A stretch of DNA of 8,455 nt from CAZBEJ01 sp964521305 (GTDB lineage: Bacteria; Patescibacteriota; Microgenomatia; UBA1406; GWC2-37-13). Shown here piece by piece: positions 3,701-8,455 of this stretch. The notes beneath the pieces are model-generated. The model was not told the origin of the DNA, did no database searches, and was given only the letters and a program-made list of their open reading frames with translations. The position numbers and the translations under genes were made by a program. Location of the stretch: the NCBI GenBank assembly GCA_964521305.1, contig CAZFQZ010000034.1, positions 1 to 8,455 on the forward strand, given 5' to 3'. Position 1 is the stretch's first letter, and every line of letters begins with the position of its first letter.

Positions 3701-5830
3701 ATGATTCATGGCAAAACGTCGGGTGAATTGGGAACGATCCTGGCTTTGGTAACAATACTCTTCATAGGGTTTGTTTCCATAGTGTCAAGCGTAATGTTAA
3801 AAAATCATCTGCTGACGAAACATAGTGAAGCAAAAACTATTTCTGGCGGACCGTGTAAGGCATGTTCTGGTCAAACATGCAGTCAGACAGGCGACTCCGG
3901 ATGTGACCCCGCTAATAACACATGCAATTCGGATACTGATTGTGCGCCACCCCCGCCCAAATGCAATAGCGGAAATTGTATCAACGATTGTGAATGTCGT
4001 GGAAATACTCCGTCAGAATGCAAAGCTGCTTGTACGCCTATACCGCCTACCAATACACCTATACCGCAACCTACAATACCGGTTCAAAACCAGCAGCTAA
4101 CACCGGTACCAACGATAGTTTTGACACCGGGCGGAAACGGCGGCGGAGGCGGCGGGGGAAAAGAAAATACAATATCTATACAGACACCTACGCAACCCAT
4201 TAATACCCCCCCGGTCCAGCCGGCACAGGAATCAGGAATACTGGATATGAGCGGGATTACAAATAGCCCTTCCACAGCACCTCATTCTATCTCACCGAAA
4301 ACGCCGCAACAGAATCCGGAACTCAATACGTTTCAAAATTGGAAGCGTCAAAATAATACGCCCGCCCAACCGCAAAACAGTTTACCACTTCAACAGGTTC
4401 AAACTCTTAATATCCCGGTTAACCCGGGATCGTTGTTATCGTTCTTTGGCCTGCCTGATTTCGGAGTATTGGGCAATGCAATTTCCACTGGTATTTCAGG
4501 ACTTGAATCGGGAGTCCAAAATGCAATAAATCAAAGCACTTCCGCGGTTTCAAACGCAGCTTCAACTGTAGCAACTGGAGTTACCTCGAGAATAAGCGAT
4601 GCCTTTACCGGAATACAGGCATTAGGTTCAATTGCGGCCCAATCTGCTCCTGTCTCCGCCATACAAACTATATTGACGCCGTTTGTATCATCGATTGCTC
4701 CAGGCGGCCAATTTGTGGCAAATATTGTAAATAACACAACGTCTGTGGTAACTTCGGCATCGTGCAGTTTCAGCGGGGTTGGATGTCCGGCGCCAAGCGT
4801 TTTATCTTCCGCGCCCGGCGTATGTTTTCCACCGTGCAACGTATTTGCGGGCGAATCGTGCGTTGGAGGAATTTGCCAACCAAGGCCAACCTCGACGCCG
4901 TTACCTACTCCTTATCAGGTTGCATATAATGGTACGTTACCCGTAGTGCCTACTCAAGATATTCAGAATCCACCCCAACCTAAAATAACGCTTATTCCGC
5001 CTTTGCCTTCGGTTGCGCCGGAAAAGATTACATATTATAACGATACCAGCTGTACCGATAATGGAAATATTTATGATAATCAAACAAATAAACTTATAAA
5101 AGCTTGCGGTAACGGCGGATGTGGCCTCGGTTTTGATCCACATGGCGTTGATTATACATGGTGTACAACGCCGACACCATCTCCCTTGCCGAAACTTCAA
5201 TACAGTTGTTATGTCGGACAGGGATGCTTTTCTATACCAATACTGAATGTGAGCAATTGTTGCGCGGGATATATATGTAATAATATTGTAGGAAGATGCC
5301 AGTCGGATCCAGCTTCAGGAATCGTGCCAACGATCATTCCTACTCCGACATGGTTTCCTCCTTACCAGTATGAGTATTGTGCAAAAGGATATTTTGAAGC
5401 TAGTGTTCCGTCAGATATCACATATGTTTGTGATGGTGCTACGGTTTACGCACCTCCAAATCCGAAATACCTGTGGCTCATTCCGTCATTTTGTTATGAT
5501 TGCGGACCTAATAGTATATTGAATACTCCTGCTCCGACCCCTACAATACCCCCTCCCCCGACTGCCGTAAATGGTACGCCTTTTCAACCACCTGATTTGG
5601 TAAAAGGAGCACGTGATTTGGTACGGATTCCCGCTCAAAAAGCTTATTATAATCTTGGCTGTAAATCAGATCCGATAGAGGCAATGAAGCAAGGTCCGGT
5701 ACAATATGCTCGATGCCAAATATTGCTGGTATTATCGCACGTCGGCGAATATGGACCCATGCCTTCCAATGAACAGATAAAACGAAACTGTTGTGCGGTG
5801 AATTTATCCACTTGTTGTTATAATCAATAG
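3701..5830 (+). CDS. Large secreted/surface Cys-rich, Pro/Thr-rich modular protein
   Basis: This 709-residue protein has no function I recognise. Residues 1-36 are a signal anchor (KTSGELGTILALVTILFIGF). Its 'GELGT' beginning recalls large Cys-rich exported proteins of Microgenomates; that is memory, not a search. The 38 cysteines fall in even-numbered clusters: 12 at 52-111, 6 at 355-392, 4 at 451-488, 6 at 503-533, 4 at 560-601 and 6 at 654-706. Pro/Thr-rich linkers such as TPIPPTNTPIPQP and PTPSPLP separate most of them. Even numbers suggest disulfide-bonded extracellular modules. A Gly run (144-153) and a Cys-free hydrophobic/Ser-Ala stretch (245-353) lie between clusters 1 and 2. I see no LPxTG motif, dockerin or known enzyme motif. 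A role in adhesion, surface structure or host contact is possible but unproven. The ATG at 3701 has no clear Shine-Dalgarno sequence. Confidence 0.9.
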   Translation: MIHGKTSGELGTILALVTILFIGFVSIVSSVMLKNHLLTKHSEAKTISGGPCKACSGQTCSQTGDSGCDPANNTCNSDTDCAPPPPKCNSGNCINDCECRGNTPSECKAACTPIPPTNTPIPQPTIPVQNQQLTPVPTIVLTPGGNGGGGGGGKENTISIQTPTQPINTPPVQPAQESGILDMSGITNSPSTAPHSISPKTPQQNPELNTFQNWKRQNNTPAQPQNSLPLQQVQTLNIPVNPGSLLSFFGLPDFGVLGNAISTGISGLESGVQNAINQSTSAVSNAASTVATGVTSRISDAFTGIQALGSIAAQSAPVSAIQTILTPFVSSIAPGGQFVANIVNNTTSVVTSASCSFSGVGCPAPSVLSSAPGVCFPPCNVFAGESCVGGICQPRPTSTPLPTPYQVAYNGTLPVVPTQDIQNPPQPKITLIPPLPSVAPEKITYYNDTSCTDNGNIYDNQTNKLIKACGNGGCGLGFDPHGVDYTWCTTPTPSPLPKLQYSCYVGQGCFSIPILNVSNCCAGYICNNIVGRCQSDPASGIVPTIIPTPTWFPPYQYEYCAKGYFEASVPSDITYVCDGATVYAPPNPKYLWLIPSFCYDCGPNSILNTPAPTPTIPPPPTAVNGTPFQPPDLVKGARDLVRIPAQKAYYNLGCKSDPIEAMKQGPVQYARCQILLVLSHVGEYGPMPSNEQIKRNCCAVNLSTCCYNQ

Positions 5831-5840
5831 ATGTTACAAT
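5812..5840 (+). promoter_or_regulatory. Promoter of the 110-residue membrane protein, embedded in the end of the previous gene
   Basis: TTGTTG (5812-5817) is followed after 17 nt by TACAAT (5835-5840), with an extended -10 TGT before it. Transcription should start about 5847, the A of the next gene's ATG, making that mRNA leaderless. The -35 box lies within the last Cys-Cys codons of the large protein. Confidence 0.6.
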
Positions 5841-5846
5841 TCTGCT

Positions 5847-6179
5847 ATGCGGATATCTTATTATTCATACGTTAAAATCGCCGCACTCTTGTTGACTTCA
5901 ATGGCGATCGCCGTAGTTGTTTCAGGCTTTTTCTTCGGGTTCCTGTCGACGTTGGGTGGTGCAAATCCCGAGTTATCGCGGGTTATTTTTAATCCGTCCG
6001 TTACGATGATTTACCTTATTTTATATTACTTGCTGAATGCCTTATTTATGCCGTCATCAAAGGCGCAATTGTTCCTTTTGGTTTTTACGCTACTTCTTTC
6101 TTTCAAGGTCGGTTTCGTGCAAGGTTCGGTATTTCTCATTGTTTTTTATTTTCTGTTGAAGAAATTCCGGATTATCTGA
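5847..6179 (+). CDS. Small multi-pass membrane protein of unknown function
   Basis: This 110-residue hydrophobic protein has segments at about 10-35, 52-68 and 73-104, the last long enough to be two passes. Basic residues near both ends (MRISYYSYVK, LKKFRII) suggest cytoplasmic flanks. It resembles small MreD-like or DUF-type membrane proteins in overall layout only; I cannot name a family. It starts 17 nt after the large Cys-rich gene but has its own leaderless-type promoter, so it need not be a strict operon partner. About 150 nt without a gene follow it; I see no convincing terminator there. Confidence 0.75.
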   Translation: MRISYYSYVKIAALLLTSMAIAVVVSGFFFGFLSTLGGANPELSRVIFNPSVTMIYLILYYLLNALFMPSSKAQLFLLVFTLLLSFKVGFVQGSVFLIVFYFLLKKFRII

Positions 6180-6329
6180 ATACTATTTATTTGGAAATAT
6201 ATCCGGAGAATCACAACGTAATGATCTTTTTCGGATCCCCACGATATTTACGTAAACTAACCCGGTTGAAACATTTTTGATAATTAGTGCATATATAAAA
6301 GTATTAGCAATTAGCCAATTCAATCTGTC

Positions 6330-6683
6330 ATGAAAAAAACAGGAAATGGATTTTCATCCCTTCTCGTTTTGGGGATAGCGGCGGTTATCATTATTTTGGG
6401 AGGATTATTTGTTTATACGAAAACAGGAAGCAAAACAGGCGCAATGACTTCAGGCACTACACGAACGAATGAACAGACACCTACTGCAGACACAACGCCA
6501 ACCCCGGTCGTCGCGAAAGGAAGTGACAACTCGAATTCTTTGACAAATGGTACGAGCAATGCGGATCTGGATAAGGATTTGCAAACGATTGGGGCGAAAA
6601 TGAATACGGTCAATAATGCAAGTGCGGCCGTCGACTCGAGTATTAACAATCAGTCATCCGATTCAGTTACCAATTTACAATAA
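6330..6683 (+). CDS. Membrane-anchored Thr/Ser-rich extracellular protein
   Basis: This 117-residue protein has a short basic N-terminus, one membrane segment (9-29, LLVLGIAAVIIILGGLFVY), a Thr/Pro-rich stalk (33-62) and a C-terminal Asn/Ser-rich helix with LDKDLQTIGAKMNTVNN. It contains no cysteine. I recall short proteins with this 'DLD.DL..I...M..LN' tail in CPR genomes, directly upstream of a secreted coiled-coil protein as here, but no function is known to me. The start ATG has no Shine-Dalgarno sequence. Only six bases separate its stop from the next ATG, which suggests an operon. Confidence 0.8.
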   Translation: MKKTGNGFSSLLVLGIAAVIIILGGLFVYTKTGSKTGAMTSGTTRTNEQTPTADTTPTPVVAKGSDNSNSLTNGTSNADLDKDLQTIGAKMNTVNNASAAVDSSINNQSSDSVTNLQ

Positions 6684-6689
6684 TATATT

Positions 6690-7427
6690 ATGTCAATTAA
6701 ACAAAGAATAGTAACGCTAACCGGAGTGAGCATGCTTGGTTTTTTTGTCGTTTTTTCACCCGTCTTAGCCCAGTCGGTCACGCCGGGTAAACGAATGAAT
6801 CAACAGGAACGGATAACCAATTTAGAAAACAGAGCAGATAATGCCATCGAGCAAAGAATAACGTCATTAAATAAAGCGATTACGAATGTCCAATCAGCAA
6901 GTAGATTAAGTGATAGCCAAAAATCAACCTTGGTCGCTACGTATCAAACGATAATCAACAATTTGAATACGTTGAAAACAAAAATCGATGCGGATACAGA
7001 CCTGACAATACTCCGATCCGATGCAAAATCGATTGTTGTGAACTACAGGGTATATATTCTGGTATTGCCCCAGGAGCGGATCACATGGGCCGCAGACCGT
7101 ATTCTTGATGTGGCGGTTAACTTGAACGCTTTGGCAGGAAAACTGCAGACGCGAATTACTCAAGCTCAAACAAACGGTAAGAATGTAAGTGTTTTGCAGG
7201 CAACTCTTATGGACCTGCAGGGAAAAATAAATGACGCTCAGGTTCAGGCTCAAAATGCAGCCAATGGGGTAGCGGGATTGACTCCGGATGGAGGAGATAA
7301 ATCAAAGCTTACATCAAATAATCAGGCGATTCAGACCGCAAGAACCGCAATTAAGACAGCTGTTCAGGATCTTAAAGCAGCATGGTCTGATGCTAAAAGC
7401 ATTGTTGCAGGATTGAAAGCTCTTTAA
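6690..7427 (+). CDS. Secreted coiled-coil protein of unknown function
   Basis: This 245-residue protein has a classical signal peptide (basic MSIKQR, hydrophobic core, VLA-QS cleavage near residue 27). The mature part is nearly all helical and rich in Gln, Asn, Ala, Leu and Lys, with heptad-like spacing in NLENRADNAIEQRITSLNKA and LQTRITQAQTNG. The heptapeptide SDAKSIV occurs twice (110-116 and 233-239), hinting that the helical unit is duplicated. There are no cysteines. It probably sits outside the membrane, perhaps with its membrane-anchored upstream neighbour. No Shine-Dalgarno sequence is present. TACAAT (6676-6681), overlapping the previous stop codon, lies 8 nt before the ATG and could drive a leaderless mRNA, or the gene may simply be co-transcribed. 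The 3' end overlaps the remnant convergent frame of a pseudogene. Confidence 0.85.
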   Translation: MSIKQRIVTLTGVSMLGFFVVFSPVLAQSVTPGKRMNQQERITNLENRADNAIEQRITSLNKAITNVQSASRLSDSQKSTLVATYQTIINNLNTLKTKIDADTDLTILRSDAKSIVVNYRVYILVLPQERITWAADRILDVAVNLNALAGKLQTRITQAQTNGKNVSVLQATLMDLQGKINDAQVQAQNAANGVAGLTPDGGDKSKLTSNNQAIQTARTAIKTAVQDLKAAWSDAKSIVAGLKAL

Positions 7428-7903
7428 GGCGGGCAATTGATTTTTTATCTCTTTTTACCGTTGAATTTGTCTGTTGATCGTAACACTCGGGGATTAAACT
7501 GACAGGATAATCTGGGTATTTTGCTAAACTGGAACACGTAATTATACCATTTCCGTCAGCTACGATAACCATTGATTATTGTCTTTTATCGCGTAAAAAT
7601 AGCCGCCTTCGCCTTGAACGGTTACGGTACCGCTGGCATATGTTCCGTCGTTTATTGAAACCTTAATAGTCATGGTCCCGTCATCCGGCCAATTATGCCT
7701 TTTTGAAAAGTGCCTGTTTTATCAGTTCATTATCATTCGGTTTGCTTTAAGTGATGGCTGGAAATGGGGTGGAAATGGAAGGAAATTGCAGGGGTAACTG
7801 TGTTATTCTGCGATTTTGTCGGGATCTTCCCATACCGATACGAAACGATAGCAACGCCGCCGATTAACAACACGGAAATAGCACCTGAAATAAAATTTCT
7901 CAT
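7393..7903 (-). pseudogene. Frameshifted membrane-anchored protein with C-terminal 'DGNG...LIPECYD' domain
   Basis: One protein can be followed through four pieces in shifting frames on the minus strand. From 7903 comes a start MRNFISG, a membrane segment and a Thr/Pro linker, ending at a stop near 7733. Next is SKPNDNELIKQALFKK (about 7749-7699). After a one-base shift follows HNWPDDGTMTIKV through GEGGYFYAIKDNNQW (7697-7569). After another shift comes IVADGNGIITCSSL and YPDYPVSLIPECYD (7566-7477), open on to 7393. In order, these match a small CPR protein I remember: membrane anchor, helix, then a domain with W.I.ADGNG and a final Cys. Intact members are about 150 residues. At least three indels are needed, so it is probably a decaying gene; clustered sequencing errors are possible but less likely. 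It converges on and overlaps the coiled-coil gene. Confidence 0.8.
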
Positions 7904-7908
7904 ACCAT

Positions 7909-7917
7909 AGTGTAGCA
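7909..7917 (-). promoter_or_regulatory. Extended -10 promoter of the frameshifted gene
   Basis: On the minus strand TGC-TACACT ends five bases before the ATG at 7903, giving a leaderless layout. It rules out the Met codon at 7918 as the start, because that lies upstream of the -10 box. No good -35 box is visible. The promoter still looks intact although the gene is broken. Confidence 0.5.
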
Positions 7918-7944
7918 TATTCGATATTTCATACGTAATTTCAA

Positions 7945-7973
7945 TTGAGGATCAAGTACGTTTTTGTTATACT
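7945..7973 (+). promoter_or_regulatory. Promoter of tRNA-Gly
   Basis: TTGAGG (7945-7950), a 17-nt spacer and TATACT (7968-7973) with an extended -10 TGT just before it make the best promoter match in the window. Transcription should start near 7980, seven bases before the tRNA. It is divergent from the promoter of the frameshifted gene. Confidence 0.75.
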
Positions 7974-7986
7974 AGTGAAACGATTT

Positions 7987-8058
7987 GCGGTGGTAGTTCA
8001 GCGGTAGAATGTCTCCTTGCCAAGGAGAAGGTCGCCGGTTCAAATCCGGTCCACCGCT
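7987..8058 (+). tRNA. tRNA-Gly (anticodon GCC)
   Basis: The acceptor stem is GCGGTGG with CCACCGC and the anticodon stem is TCTCC with GGAGA. The loop TTGCCAA gives GCC at 34-36. The T arm is GCCGG-TTCAAAT-CCGGT. The discriminator base is T at 8058, as expected for glycine tRNAs. No CCA is encoded. That last base is also the final base of the stop codon of the convergent Nudix gene. Confidence 0.95.
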
Positions 8059-8455
8059 CACTTCTTAAGACCTAGCATCTTCTCGAATGCTTCTTTATCA
8101 GAAGGATAGGTAAGAGTATTTTTGACTTCTTCTTTGCTTACGAACTTGGCATCCATCATTTCCCAGTCATGATTTTTCGGGTCACCCGAAACATATTCCA
8201 TAAGAAAATAATGGACGGTTTTATTGACGAGTATTTCTCCACCGCGTGTCCCGCCATGAGGGGAGTTATGCCATTGATAGGAATAATGAACCGTTATGGG
8301 AGTATGGTTAATGATTTTTGCGCTTACTCCTCCTTCTTCCTGAACTTCCCGAAGTGCGGCAGTTTTCATGGACTCGTTTTTGTTGTGATCACCGACAAGT
8401 CCTTTGGGGAAAACCCATCCTTTATGTTGGGAATGCTGGCAGATAAGCCATAATA
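8058..8455 (-). CDS. Nudix hydrolase, 5' part beyond the window
   Basis: 131 residues are visible and the frame is open to the right edge, so the N-terminus is missing. The first Met in frame (8369) lies inside the Nudix box and cannot be the true start. The box G-x5-E-x7-REUxEExGU is complete at 8393-8325, from GDHNKNE to REVQEEGGV, with the metal-binding glutamates in REVQEE. It is preceded by KGWVFPKG, typical of the family. The C-terminal part (VHYFLMEYVSGDP, DWEMMDAKFVSKEEV) fits the usual fold. Such enzymes cleave a nucleoside diphosphate linked to another group; the substrate here cannot be told. HN-rich GDHNKNE and the HGGTRGGE stretch may bear on specificity. It ends inside the last base of tRNA-Gly. 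Confidence 0.92.
   Translation of the reverse strand, partial: LWLICQHSQHKGWVFPKGLVGDHNKNESMKTAALREVQEEGGVSAKIINHTPITVHYSYQWHNSPHGGTRGGEILVNKTVHYFLMEYVSGDPKNHDWEMMDAKFVSKEEVKNTLTYPSDKEAFEKMLGLKK

Noticed and set aside
4131..4160. Gly-run at residues 144-153 as a sign of a glycine-rich phase-variable tract
   Set aside because: The codons are mixed GGA/GGC/GGG with only a G5 homopolymer, so slippage is possible but not indicated.
4531..4839. 102-codon minus-strand open frame within the large Cys-rich gene
   Set aside because: Antisense shadow over a Ser/Ala/Thr-rich stretch; composition simply mirrors the sense codons.
6180..6329. Terminator or regulatory RNA after the 110-residue membrane protein
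   Set aside because: Only a 5-bp ATCCG/CGGAT pairing with a wide loop and no T tract after it. TTGAAA and TATATA are spaced 20 nt apart, too far for a good promoter.
1..8455. CRISPR array, insertion sequence, integrase attachment site or toxin-antitoxin pair
   Set aside because: No regularly spaced direct repeats, transposase or integrase motifs, duplicated tRNA 3' ends, or toxin-like gene pairs are visible on either strand.

Overview
The window reads like a Candidate Phyla Radiation (Patescibacteria) genome, most likely Microgenomates-like. This rests on remembered protein families, not on a search. The pointers are a mid-GC, tightly packed layout, scattered tRNAs without encoded CCA, a short YhbQ-type GIY-YIG protein, a PspC/LiaF-like membrane pair, a very large Cys/Pro/Thr-rich surface protein with a 'GELGT' N-terminus, small secreted coiled-coil proteins, and a decayed copy of a small membrane-anchored domain with a 'DGNG...C...YP..P..LIPEC' C-terminus. 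Few starts carry a Shine-Dalgarno sequence. Several ATGs instead lie 5-8 nt after a good -10 box, which suggests leaderless transcripts.

Layout, left to right. (1) 1-576: a fragment of an HlyD/RND-type adaptor, lacking its N-terminal half and with stops in frame upstream. (2) 616-1438: a PspC-domain membrane protein and an 11-bp-overlapping small LiaI/LiaF-like membrane protein, probably an envelope-stress pair. (3) 1435-2559, minus strand: a GT4 glycosyltransferase meeting the previous gene tail to tail with a 4-bp overlap. (4) 2560-2898: non-coding, with divergent promoters. (5) 2899-3629: a tRNA cluster, Arg(CCG), Ala(CGC), Ile(UAU), Phe(GAA), with an AT-rich GIY-YIG gene between Arg and Ala. 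Long palindromic hairpins overlap the mature tRNA ends here.

(6) 3701-7427: a run of four secreted or membrane proteins. These are a 709-residue protein with 38 cysteines in even-numbered clusters separated by Pro/Thr linkers, a small multi-pass membrane protein with its own promoter, a membrane-anchored Thr/Ser-rich protein, and a signal-peptide coiled-coil protein. (7) 7393-7903, minus strand: a pseudogene in at least four reading-frame pieces. (8) 7987-8058: tRNA-Gly(GCC), whose last base overlaps the stop codon of a convergent Nudix hydrolase that runs off the right edge.

The envelope theme (adaptor, PspC/LiaF pair, glycosyltransferase, secreted proteins) is the only functional link I can support. 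I see no mobile element, CRISPR array, defence system or replication origin. The most notable items are the disulfide-rich surface protein, one module of which has a cystine-knot-like C-C-CC-C-C framework, the palindromes fused to tRNA ends, the tRNA-Ile(UAU), and the unannotated-looking frameshifted gene.
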